A DNA stretch of 64,000 bases. It comes from Vibrio casei. GTDB lineage: Bacteria > Pseudomonadota > Gammaproteobacteria > Enterobacterales > Vibrionaceae. A program made the position numbers and the translations under genes. The stretch lies in the NCBI RefSeq assembly GCF_002218025.2, contig NZ_AP018680.1:2294001-2358000 (forward strand). The letters run 5' to 3'. The notes beneath the pieces were generated by a model, which had not been told where the DNA came from, made no database searches, and saw nothing but the letters and a program-made list of their open reading frames with translations. This document shows, piece by piece, positions 29,901-37,177 of the stretch (position 1 is its first letter; each line of letters opens with the position of its first letter).

Positions 29901-30336
29901 CGCGATTGAAGCATTGTCCAGTTATGCCTTTGACGGAGATAAAAATAAGCTTCAGCAGCTAAAAGAGTTAGGTGGAGAGTTTACACGCCTAGCAGATAAA
30001 GTTTCCCCTAAGAGCGAAGACAAACAGCATATTATGCGTGAAGTATTGGTCGATACCATGATTACCGCGCTCGACTATTGGGAGTCTGAAACGGGAAAAA
30101 CCAAATTCGCACTCGCAGAGGAAAGTGGTTTATGGCGAGTATACTTAGACAGAAGCACCCTTCAAACAAGAACATTAGATAAGTATCTACGTATTGAAAC
30201 ATTACCCAAAACGGCTCGGTGGCGAACTGTGTTAAACACAATAGACTACATTTTAGAACATACTAAAGATCAAACAGAGCAACGACAGCACCTAATAAAT
30301 TGCAGAGAAAAGCTACAAAACCTACTCATAAATTAA
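26947..30336 (+). CDS. chiS: chitin-sensing hybrid kinase/DNA-binding regulator ChiS
   Basis: Master regulator of chitin use in vibrios: a membrane hybrid sensor kinase that in V. cholerae binds promoter DNA directly and is held inactive by the chitin-oligosaccharide binding protein. 1129 residues. TM1 at about 17-38; periplasmic sensor to about 352; TM2 about 355-375; HAMP 376-430; HisKA with His469 in TTSHELRTPLHGMVG; ATPase boxes (NAIKYT, DTGQGIPA, GAGLGLSIS); receiver Asp773 in LVLLDVMMPAMSGYE; a PAS-like region about 870-960; and the C-terminal domain (about 1020-1129) that carries DNA binding in V. cholerae. The target operon starts 800 bp downstream. Confidence 0.96.
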   Translation: MLKARKIKKLQRLQHTLMAAFLVVSLTPLIIIAAFFLHSHSQDLQEQSTSYLTSVRDTKKQQISDYLKSKESEVMGMVRSELAYSSGGRFYGLISAFSRLGNTIEDARKNAQQRYILGSGDQIKTSVLPESEDYIGTERYRLLHKRYHWAYVDLLKRSDFTDVLLVDLEGNVAYSVKKDDHFGTNLINGKYKNFTLGKTFARLQKAVKESRKKNEDYTPVIFSDFDIENGQQVLWVGAPIIQQGYLHSYAMFKLPNTALTHTINDHHDKSNITKILVGSDHIPRIQGITKEQIESSTSVINKALSGETAVGSFSNIHGEKVIAAYTPIKIKNKSWALIVELPEKDAYSRIDQLKHIFFIVMLIGIVGVFICAHYLSNFITAPLLKLAWAAERVSAGDLDQNIVSIERKDEIGRLAASFTRMQRSIREKIQLIGDQNKKLEENIQTIRQQNNELQLANKLKDEFLATTSHELRTPLHGMVGIAESLISGSNGTVPNNQKHQLSIIINSGQRLATLVDDLLDYHKMRYGNLDIQKTTVDIAAATRLVLELSNHLIGSKPLRIINQIPLELPLVYADAQRLEQVLYNLVGNAIKYTSEGKVIISATVLDKKIRIQVVDTGQGIPAAQLDHIFEPLIQASQDSSRYRQGAGLGLSISRQLIELMGGTLYVSSQPFVGTTFSFSLPIATQEELNAHKIDIPEIHFQVPESASFVNEQDSILPNNPNGPLLVVADDEPVNLQILDSFLRLEGYRVRTTTDGLTAIQLIEKEKPELVLLDVMMPAMSGYEACQEIRKHYDHATLPVILLTALSQTNDRIRGFDAGANDYLTKPFNKQELAARIRAHLTASKAEIRRLENAQLQQELKIREQVEASLLETQGRLLEQLESAPEAIICVREDGRIRFANDSAAKLFKRSPEQLKRSNADEIIAPKYLNIIQEHYCGEVDIFIDDKREHVSTDVLSLPDASGLKSMYIFNVGGGINAQRIDNLETAIEALSSYAFDGDKNKLQQLKELGGEFTRLADKVSPKSEDKQHIMREVLVDTMITALDYWESETGKTKFALAEESGLWRVYLDRSTLQTRTLDKYLRIETLPKTARWRTVLNTIDYILEHTKDQTEQRQHLINCREKLQNLLIN

Positions 30337-30593
30337 CACCAATAAATCATGGGGATTGCATAGGAAAACCTTGGCAATCCACCTATCGATTAATTTGATC
30401 TCCTTTATATCTCACCTAAGCCGCCCACTGACCAAATAAAGCTTATACCTTTTCATAAAACACCAATTGCTCATCTAACAACACAGAGTAAAGCTCCATT
30501 CAATAGCGATTTCAGCAGCGCTTACTATGATGACATCATCTTAACTCTTGCTATCGAAACACTTATTTTCCAATAGTAATTAACCAACTAAAA

Positions 30594-30620
30594 GTCGATT
30601 ACATTCGATTAAAAATCGAC
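30594..30620. promoter_or_regulatory. inverted repeat in chitobiose promoter region (candidate ChiS site)
   Basis: GTCGATT (30594-30600) and AATCGAC (30614-30620) form a perfect 7-bp inverted repeat, with a further TCGATT in between (30605-30610). It lies about 520 bp upstream of cbp and 190 bp upstream of the SlmA-like site. That it is a ChiS site is inference from position only. Confidence 0.3.
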
Positions 30621-30796
30621 AAAATTAATTTATCATATGTGTATTTATCATTTCATTACAGTTAATGAGAAGCTACTCACAACAAATCGGCAATACTATT
30701 TTTTCAAAAAAAACAAAGAAAAAAAACACAAGTGATCAAAGTCAAATTAAAATAAACAACCATCAAAACAACTATAAATAAAAGACAAATAAAAAA

Positions 30797-30808
30797 GTAA
30801 GCACTTAC
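30797..30808. promoter_or_regulatory. SlmA-like binding site upstream of the chitobiose operon
   Basis: GTAAGCACTTAC has two perfect 5-bp half sites around a 2-bp centre, the same architecture as the SlmA consensus GTGAG-NN-CTCAC with one change per half. SlmA is a known co-activator of the V. cholerae chb promoter, which makes this placement meaningful. Confidence 0.5.
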
Positions 30809-30837
30809 ATACACCATTTAACACTTTTAAAATATAG

Positions 30838-31107
30838 ATGGATATCACACTTAAAAAAAGTATGTTTTTCAATCTAAATAATGAGATTTTTACGTTTTCA
30901 ACGAGAAAGCATCACCTTTTGACGTTTTTAACGGGAATAGAATTTGACGATTTCGACGGTAAGGTGTTCTCTTGTATTGCAAAAGGCCTACAGGCCACTC
31001 AGCAATATCACCATAGTGTAAAAGAACATCACACTCGCAACATGTCGATATCAATGAGGTGGGTCTTAAGCGAGTGTTTATCAATTGATGACATTCCTTT
31101 TAATTAA
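30838..31107 (+). CDS. possible 89-residue leader ORF before cbp (doubtful)
   Basis: Open frame MDITLKKSMFFNLNNEIFTF... ending LSIDDIPFN, between the SlmA-like site and cbp. It has no recognisable ribosome-binding site, no membrane segment and no domain I know. The DNA could equally be a long untranslated leader: it contains CACTCGC / GCGAGTG arms near the 3' end (31032-31075). The composition (FDDFDGKVFSC, WVLSECLSIDDIP) is not obviously random, so I list it at low confidence. Confidence 0.25.
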   Translation: MDITLKKSMFFNLNNEIFTFSTRKHHLLTFLTGIEFDDFDGKVFSCIAKGLQATQQYHHSVKEHHTRNMSISMRWVLSECLSIDDIPFN

Positions 31108-31138
31108 GCTATAACAAAAGCAAAAGTAAGGAACAGCT

Positions 31139-32821
31139 ATGCTTACCAATATAAAAAAAACAGCTATCGCAGCAGCAGTACTTTCTGTCGCAGCAACAGG
31201 TTTTACTTCGGTAGCCTCAGCAGCAGAGCGAAGCGAATTAACGATTGTGCCCGATTTTTACCCTACAATGGTACGTAACTTTAACCCGTACCTAGGTGCA
31301 ACCAACCTAAAAACAACCACTGACTTCATTTATGAACCATTGGTTATATTCAATGAAATGCACGGTAACACTCCGGTAATGCGCCTTGCAAAAGATTTCA
31401 AAATGTCTGATGACCTAATGACCGTAACCTTCGATATTCGTGAAGGCGTAAAATGGTCTGACGGTAAAACATTTACGGCTAATGATGTGGTTTACTCTTT
31501 CAATTTAATAAAAGAAAAACCAGCACTTGACCAATCCGGCATCAATAAGTGGATAAAGAGCATAGAGAAAAAAGGTGATTATCAAGTTATCTTCCACCTA
31601 ACAGAAGCAAACTCAAACGTACCTTATGAAATTTCTAAAGTACCCGTGGTTGCTGAACACGTATGGAAAGATGTTAAAGATCCAACGAGCTTCACCAACG
31701 AAAACCCCGTTGGTACAGGGCCATTTACCGAGATCGACACCTTTACTCCGCAACTTTATATTCAGTGTAAAAACCCGAATTATTGGGATGCGAAAAACCT
31801 AAACGTGGATTGTTTACGTGTCCCACAAATCGCAAACAACGACCAATTATTGAGTAAGATCGTAAACTCAGAACTTGATTGGACGTCTTCATTTGTCCCT
31901 GATATTGACAAAACATATGCATCAGTGAGCCCTAATCACCATTACTGGTACCCAGCATCGGGTACTCAAGCGTTCATGGTGAACTTTAAAGAAAAAGATG
32001 CAGCGAAAAAAGAAGCGTTAACTAACGTTGATTTCCGCCGTGCTTTCTCGATGGCACTTGATCGCCAAACGATCATTGATATTGCTTTCTACGGTGGTGG
32101 TACTGTCAATGATTTCGCTTCAGGTCTCGGTTATGCGTTTGAAGCATGGTCTGATGAAGCCGTTCATAACAAATACAAAGGCTACAACACCTATAACGTT
32201 GAAGGCTCAAAAGCATTATTGAAAAAAGCGGGCTTTATTGACAAAAACGGTGATGGATTTGTTGATACCCCGTCAGGAAAGCCTTTTGAGCTATTAATTC
32301 AATCACCAAACGGTTGGACTGACTTTAACAACACCGTACAACTTGCGGTTGAGCAACTTGAAGAAGTTGGCATTAAAGCAAAAGCACGTACGCCTGACTT
32401 TGCGGTTTATAATCAAGCGATGCTAGAAGGCAATTACGATGTAGCTTATACCAACTACTTCCATGGCGCGGATCCACATACTTACTGGAACTCAGCGTAT
32501 AACTCAGCACTACAAGGTGGTGATGGGATGCCTCGTTTTGCTATGCACTTCTTTAAAAATGATAAGTTAGATTCATTGTTAAACAGCTTCTACAAAACCG
32601 CTGACAAGCAAGAGCAGCTAAAAATTGCTCATAACATCCAGCAAATCATTGCTGAAAATCAAGTAACGATTCCGGTTCTATCTGGTGCTCAATTCTTCCA
32701 ATACAATACTAAACGCTTCACTGGTTGGTGGAATGAGAAAAACCCGAAAGGTCGTCCAAGTATTTGGGCTGGCATTCCTGAGCGTCTACTACAAGTTCTG
32801 GATCTAAAACCAGTTAAGTAA
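31139..32821 (+). CDS. cbp: periplasmic chitin-oligosaccharide (chitobiose) binding protein
   Basis: Family 5 extracellular solute-binding protein (DppA/OppA type), 560 residues with a signal peptide ending near residue 28 (FTSVASA/AERSE). First gene of the chitobiose operon. In V. cholerae the equivalent protein binds (GlcNAc)n, delivers it to the ABC transporter, and in the unliganded state holds ChiS inactive. Visible family features: PLVIFNEMHGNTPVMRLAKDF, FDIREGVKWSDGKTFTANDVVYS, and VDFRRAFSMALDRQTIIDIAF. AAGGA lies 6 nt before the ATG. A 10-bp hairpin follows the stop codon. Confidence 0.93.
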   Translation: MLTNIKKTAIAAAVLSVAATGFTSVASAAERSELTIVPDFYPTMVRNFNPYLGATNLKTTTDFIYEPLVIFNEMHGNTPVMRLAKDFKMSDDLMTVTFDIREGVKWSDGKTFTANDVVYSFNLIKEKPALDQSGINKWIKSIEKKGDYQVIFHLTEANSNVPYEISKVPVVAEHVWKDVKDPTSFTNENPVGTGPFTEIDTFTPQLYIQCKNPNYWDAKNLNVDCLRVPQIANNDQLLSKIVNSELDWTSSFVPDIDKTYASVSPNHHYWYPASGTQAFMVNFKEKDAAKKEALTNVDFRRAFSMALDRQTIIDIAFYGGGTVNDFASGLGYAFEAWSDEAVHNKYKGYNTYNVEGSKALLKKAGFIDKNGDGFVDTPSGKPFELLIQSPNGWTDFNNTVQLAVEQLEEVGIKAKARTPDFAVYNQAMLEGNYDVAYTNYFHGADPHTYWNSAYNSALQGGDGMPRFAMHFFKNDKLDSLLNSFYKTADKQEQLKIAHNIQQIIAENQVTIPVLSGAQFFQYNTKRFTGWWNEKNPKGRPSIWAGIPERLLQVLDLKPVK

Positions 32822-32832
32822 CATACAACCCT

Positions 32833-32863
32833 GCGGTGTGCTCATTTGCTAGCAGCACACCGC
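32833..32863 (+). other. hairpin in the cbp-permease gap
   Basis: GCGGTGTGCT (32833-32842) pairs perfectly with AGCACACCGC (32854-32863) across an 11-nt loop, 11 nt after the cbp stop and without a proper T run. Likely an mRNA-stabilising or partial-termination hairpin allowing more binding protein than permease, as at malE-malF. Confidence 0.55.
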
Positions 32864-32987
32864 CTTTAAACTTCCCCTCTTGATACGAAAATGTATGGCG
32901 CTTGTCGTCAGGGGATTTCTTTGTCTGAAATAGGCTGCCTGAAACCAGAGTCAGGCCAAAAAATCTGGGAAAGTTAAGGTGTAAGTT

Positions 32988-33974
32988 ATGGGATTTTTCT
33001 TAAAACGTTTAGGTTTTTATTTTATCGCGCTTATCGTCGCTGCGACGATCAACTTTGCGATTCCACGAGCAATGCCAGGTGACCCAGTGACCATGATGTT
33101 TGCTAATGCAACCTCACAGGTAACTCCTGAACGAATTGCCGCGATGAAAGAGCTATTAGGCTTTGTCGAAGGCGGTCCACTGGTTCAATATTATGCTTAT
33201 TTGAAAAATATTCTTAGTTGGAATTTAGGAACCTCTATCCAGTTCTACCCTCTTTCTGTATCAGACCTATTAGGTGGTGCATTCGGGTGGTCATTATTCC
33301 TAGCGGGTACTGCCGTTATCTTCTCCTTCTCGATTGGTTCAGTACTCGGTATTTTTGCTGCTTGGAAACGTGGCAGTAAATACGACACATTTATTTCACC
33401 AGGGATGTTAGTCATCCAAGCGGTACCACAGGTGGTTATCGCTATGCTCGCGATGTTTGTCTTCGCCGTAGGTTTGCGCTGGTTCCCAACAGGCTATGCC
33501 TATACCGCAGGTAACCTTCCGGATTGGACAAGCTGGGAATTCATTAAAGATGTCGCCTATCACGCAGTTCTTCCTTTATTTTGTGCGTCGGTTGTGCAAA
33601 TTGGTGGCTTCTTAATCAACATGCGTAACAACATGATTAATCTGTTAAGTGAAGATTACATCACCATGGCAAAAGGTAAGGGATTAAGCGAAAACCGAGT
33701 GGTCTTTAACTACGCCGCTCGTAATGCCATGCTGCCTAGTGTCACCGCTCTCTCTATGTCTCTTGGTATGGCGATTGGTGGTCAACTTATCGTTGAAATT
33801 ATCTTTAACTACCCCGGTTTAGGAACGGTTCTTTTCAATGCAATTAACGCTCGTGATTACCAAGTTCTTCAAGGGCAACTTCTTATCATGACGTTATTTA
33901 TGCTTTTCTTTAACTTACTCGCCGATATGTTGTATGTCGTGCTTGACCCTCGCCTACGTAAGGGAGGCAAATAA
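32988..33974 (+). CDS. chitobiose ABC transporter permease 1 (DppB-like)
   Basis: 328 residues, about six transmembrane helices; belongs to the binding-protein-dependent permease family of the Opp/Dpp type. N-terminal FALPRAMPGDP-like signature is seen as FAIPRAMPGDPVTMMF, and the EAA loop as DYITMAKGKGLSENRVVFNYAARNAMLP. Inner-membrane channel subunit; pairs with the next gene. AAGGTG precedes the ATG. Corresponds by position to V. cholerae VC0619. Confidence 0.93.
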   Translation: MGFFLKRLGFYFIALIVAATINFAIPRAMPGDPVTMMFANATSQVTPERIAAMKELLGFVEGGPLVQYYAYLKNILSWNLGTSIQFYPLSVSDLLGGAFGWSLFLAGTAVIFSFSIGSVLGIFAAWKRGSKYDTFISPGMLVIQAVPQVVIAMLAMFVFAVGLRWFPTGYAYTAGNLPDWTSWEFIKDVAYHAVLPLFCASVVQIGGFLINMRNNMINLLSEDYITMAKGKGLSENRVVFNYAARNAMLPSVTALSMSLGMAIGGQLIVEIIFNYPGLGTVLFNAINARDYQVLQGQLLIMTLFMLFFNLLADMLYVVLDPRLRKGGK

Positions 33975-33976
33975 TC

Positions 33977-35002
33977 ATGAAAGCTCTCATTAAATTATTA
34001 TCCAGTAATCCCAAAGCCCTAACAGGTTTTATAATTTTAAGCATTTTCGTATTAATGGCGGTATTCGCCCCTCTCATTACCAAACATGCACCAGATAAAC
34101 GTACGGGTAATCCTCATGAATACCCAGCCACTATCGTCAAAATAGCTAAAACCAGCCCAGATGGTTGGGTTGCGACTAATCTTGCAGACGATCGACGCAC
34201 CATGGCGATGTCTAAAAAAGCAGACCATGAACTTGGAACCTCTCGTATGGGCCGTGATATCTGGTCACAATTGGTCTATGGAGCCCGAGTATCCTTGGGG
34301 GTAGGCTTTGGCGCGGGACTGGTGGTATGTTTCTTAGCTACTGTAATAGGTGTATCAGCAGGTTACTTTGGCGGTAAGATCGATGATATTTTAACCGCAG
34401 CAATGAACATTATGCTGGTGATTCCACAGTACCCATTATTATTCGTCTTGGCCGCTTTCATTGGCGAGGCAGGGCCATTAACCATAGCCTTAATCATAGG
34501 GTGTACCTCCTGGGCTTGGGGTGCTCGCGTAGTAAGAGCCCAAACATTATCTTTACGGGAAAAAGAATTTGTAAAAGCGGCTGAAGTGTTAGGTGAATCA
34601 TCATTCAGAATTATTTTTGTTGAAATTTTACCAAACTTAATCTCGATTGTTGGCGCAAGCTTCATCGGTTCAGTGATGTACGCCATCATGATGGAAGCGA
34701 CCATTTCTTTCCTAGGTCTTGGCGACCCAAGTACCATCAGCTGGGGTATCATGCTGTACAACGTACAAACCTCTTCCGCTATTTTGGTTGGTGCGTGGTG
34801 GGAGCTAATTACCCCCTGTCTGGCTCTGACGACCCTTGCCGTTGGTTTAGCGCTATTAAACTTTGCAGTCGATGAAGTGGCTAACCCACAATTGCGTTCA
34901 CACAAAGGAATGAAACGCTGGAAAAAAATTGCAGCACAAAAAAAGAAAGTGCGTGAACCTGAATTGCCAACACAAAATGCACTTTTGAGCGGAGAAAAAT
35001 AA
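33977..35002 (+). CDS. chitobiose ABC transporter permease 2 (DppC-like)
   Basis: 341 residues. N-terminal helix (about 17-35), a periplasmic segment of about 60 residues, then the conserved LGTSRMGRDIWSQLVYGARVSLGVG and five further helices; EAA loop EKEFVKAAEVLGESSFRIIFVEILPN. Starts 2 bp after permease 1 and is followed 1 bp later by the first ATPase gene, so the subunits are co-translated. Inner membrane. Confidence 0.93.
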   Translation: MKALIKLLSSNPKALTGFIILSIFVLMAVFAPLITKHAPDKRTGNPHEYPATIVKIAKTSPDGWVATNLADDRRTMAMSKKADHELGTSRMGRDIWSQLVYGARVSLGVGFGAGLVVCFLATVIGVSAGYFGGKIDDILTAAMNIMLVIPQYPLLFVLAAFIGEAGPLTIALIIGCTSWAWGARVVRAQTLSLREKEFVKAAEVLGESSFRIIFVEILPNLISIVGASFIGSVMYAIMMEATISFLGLGDPSTISWGIMLYNVQTSSAILVGAWWELITPCLALTTLAVGLALLNFAVDEVANPQLRSHKGMKRWKKIAAQKKKVREPELPTQNALLSGEK

Positions 35003-35003
35003 T

Positions 35004-35987
35004 ATGACTCAACCACTAATTTCAATCCGCAATTTATGCGTAGACTACATCACTGACGCGGGCGATGTTCGCGCAGTCAATAACGTAAGCTTTGATATTG
35101 CTCCTGGTGAAGTATTTGGTTTAGCGGGGGAATCGGGCTGTGGTAAATCCACGGTGGCTTTCTCGCTAATGCAGTTACACAAGCCACCCGCATTCATTAC
35201 TGGCGGTGAAGTCATCTTCAATGGTGAGAACATCCTCGACTACAGTGAACATCGTATCCAATCTTTTCGTTGGAGCGAAATGTCGATGGTATTCCAAAGC
35301 GCTATGAATGCTTTGAACCCCGTATTGCCAATGGAAGAGCAATTTTGCGATGTGATCATGCGCCATACCAATATGACACGAGACCAAGCAAAAAAACGCG
35401 CTGAAGGTTTGTTAGAAATTGTTGATATTCACCCAGATCGTTTGGGCGACTACCCTCACCAGTTTTCTGGAGGTATGCGTCAGCGCCTCGTGATCGCGAT
35501 TGCATTAGCGCTTAATCCCAAAATGATCATTATGGATGAACCTACAACTGCTCTGGACGTCGTTGTACAACGTGAAATTTTACAAAAAATTTATGCCTTA
35601 AAAGAAGAATTTGGATTCTCAATTTTATTCATTACTCATGACTTATCGTTAATGGTCGAATTCTCGGACCGTATCGGAATCATGTACTCAGGTGAATTAA
35701 TTGAAGTCGCGCCTTCTAAAGAAATTTTAGAATCGCCATACCACCCTTATACACGAGGATTAGGATCTTCATTTCCTCCGTTAACGGGCCCAAAAACCAA
35801 ATTAACAGGCATTCCTGGTAATCCTTTAAACTTGTTAGAAATTCCACAAGGCTGTCGATTCCAAGCGCGTTGCGATCGCGTGCATGACACATGCCGTCAA
35901 GTCGCGACACAACTGCGTCAGATTGAGCCAGGACGATTATCAAACTGCCATTTATATGGCGAACCAATCGTACAAGCAAAAGTTTAA
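35004..35987 (+). CDS. chitobiose ABC transporter ATPase 1 (DppD-like)
   Basis: 327 residues. Walker A GESGCGKST, Q-loop region, signature FSGGMRQRL, Walker B KMIIMDEPTTALD, switch His in FITHDLS, and the C-terminal oligopeptide/dipeptide extension with Cys-containing CRFQARCDRVHDTC, which in homologues can hold an Fe-S cluster. Cytoplasmic; drives import of (GlcNAc)2. GGAG lies upstream of the start. Confidence 0.94.
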   Translation: MTQPLISIRNLCVDYITDAGDVRAVNNVSFDIAPGEVFGLAGESGCGKSTVAFSLMQLHKPPAFITGGEVIFNGENILDYSEHRIQSFRWSEMSMVFQSAMNALNPVLPMEEQFCDVIMRHTNMTRDQAKKRAEGLLEIVDIHPDRLGDYPHQFSGGMRQRLVIAIALALNPKMIIMDEPTTALDVVVQREILQKIYALKEEFGFSILFITHDLSLMVEFSDRIGIMYSGELIEVAPSKEILESPYHPYTRGLGSSFPPLTGPKTKLTGIPGNPLNLLEIPQGCRFQARCDRVHDTCRQVATQLRQIEPGRLSNCHLYGEPIVQAKV

Positions 35988-36057
35988 TCAAACCCAGAAC
36001 AGCAGAATCAGCACTATAAGCCGGTTAAAAAGAATTAGCGTAAAGCTGGAGACAATT

Positions 36058-37059
36058 ATGAGCTCATCAGACAAATATGGAAAATTGCTGGTTGAAGGGA
36101 AAAACTTAATTAAAGATTTCCCGATCAGCAGTAGTTCACTAAAACAACCTATGATGCGTGCGATCAACGACGTATCTTTTAAAATGTACAAAAGTCGTGG
36201 CTTAGCCGTGGTCGGTGAATCAGGTTCTGGTAAATCCACCACCGCGAAAATGATCGCCAAAATGTATGCCCCAACAGCGGGTATGATTGAGTACAAAGGT
36301 CGCGATATCCAAGATATCAAGAAGAAACAAGATCTCATGCACTACCGTGAAGGTGTACAAATGGTATGGCAAGACCCATTTGGCTCATTAAACCCAACAC
36401 ACAATATTTTTCACCATATTGCTCGTCCTTTAATCATTCACAATAAAGTGAAAGCCAGTGATAAAAAGGAACTTCAAGAGCGTATTTATGAACTTTTAGA
36501 ACAAGTAGGATTAAACCCAGCCAAAGAAACTGCGGCTAAATTTCCCCATCAACTTTCAGGTGGCCAACGTCAACGTGTCAATCTAGCGCGTAATATTGCA
36601 GTAGGTGCTGAAGTCGTGCTAGCAGATGAACCAACATCGATGTTGGATGTTTCAATACGTGCAGGTGTTTTGAACTTAATGGAAGAAATGAAGTTCGATA
36701 AACAAATGTCATTACTTTATATCACACATGACATTGCCACGGCGCGTTATATAGCGGAAGACCTTTCTGTTATGTATGTAGGTCACATGGTCGAATGGGG
36801 GGATACCGATGAGATCATTCACGATCCACAACACCCCTATACTCAGCTTTTGGTTTCAGCGGTACCCGATCCGAAGAAATCCATTCATGAAAAATTAAAA
36901 GGCAATAAAGGGGAAATCCCACTTTGGACACCAGAATCCGTTGGATGCCCATTTGCCGGCCGTTGCTTACATGTCACCGACAAATGCCGTGAAAAAATGC
37001 CAGGGGTCACTCAACTCGCTGACAATCACTTTGTTCGTTGCTATTTGTTTGAAAAATAA
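36058..37059 (+). CDS. chitobiose ABC transporter ATPase 2 (DppF-like)
   Basis: 333 residues from ATG 36058 (MSSSDKYGKLLVEGKNLIKD), which follows CTGGAGA; the open frame extends back over the previous gene, but that part is a shadow. Walker A GESGSGKST, signature LSGGQRQRVN, Walker B VVLADEPTSMLD, His in YITHDIA, and a C-terminal extension with CPFAGRCLHVTDKC. Second ATPase of the heterodimer; 70-bp gap from the first. Equivalent to V. cholerae VC0616 by position. Confidence 0.94.
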   Translation: MSSSDKYGKLLVEGKNLIKDFPISSSSLKQPMMRAINDVSFKMYKSRGLAVVGESGSGKSTTAKMIAKMYAPTAGMIEYKGRDIQDIKKKQDLMHYREGVQMVWQDPFGSLNPTHNIFHHIARPLIIHNKVKASDKKELQERIYELLEQVGLNPAKETAAKFPHQLSGGQRQRVNLARNIAVGAEVVLADEPTSMLDVSIRAGVLNLMEEMKFDKQMSLLYITHDIATARYIAEDLSVMYVGHMVEWGDTDEIIHDPQHPYTQLLVSAVPDPKKSIHEKLKGNKGEIPLWTPESVGCPFAGRCLHVTDKCREKMPGVTQLADNHFVRCYLFEK

Positions 37060-37177
37060 TCATTTAAGTTGATATTAAAACACGTCAATAGCGCAGTGCG
37101 TTTACATAATGTCTGATTTAACGTCGGTATGCTTTAGTTATCTATAGCTACCGACCAGAGCAAGGCTCGGAGCTTTA

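Noticed and set aside
30890..31084. 64-residue minus-strand frame in the cbp leader
   Set aside because: No ribosome-binding site or domain; antisense to the operon leader.
34363..35025. 220-residue minus-strand frame over the second permease gene
   Set aside because: Fully overlaps a clearly identified permease; its Ser/Thr/Ala-rich composition is the usual mirror of membrane-protein codons.
35884..36057. Extended N-terminus of the second chitobiose ATPase
   Set aside because: The extension overlaps the end of the first ATPase gene in another frame, and the downstream ATG has the ribosome-binding site and the normal family start.
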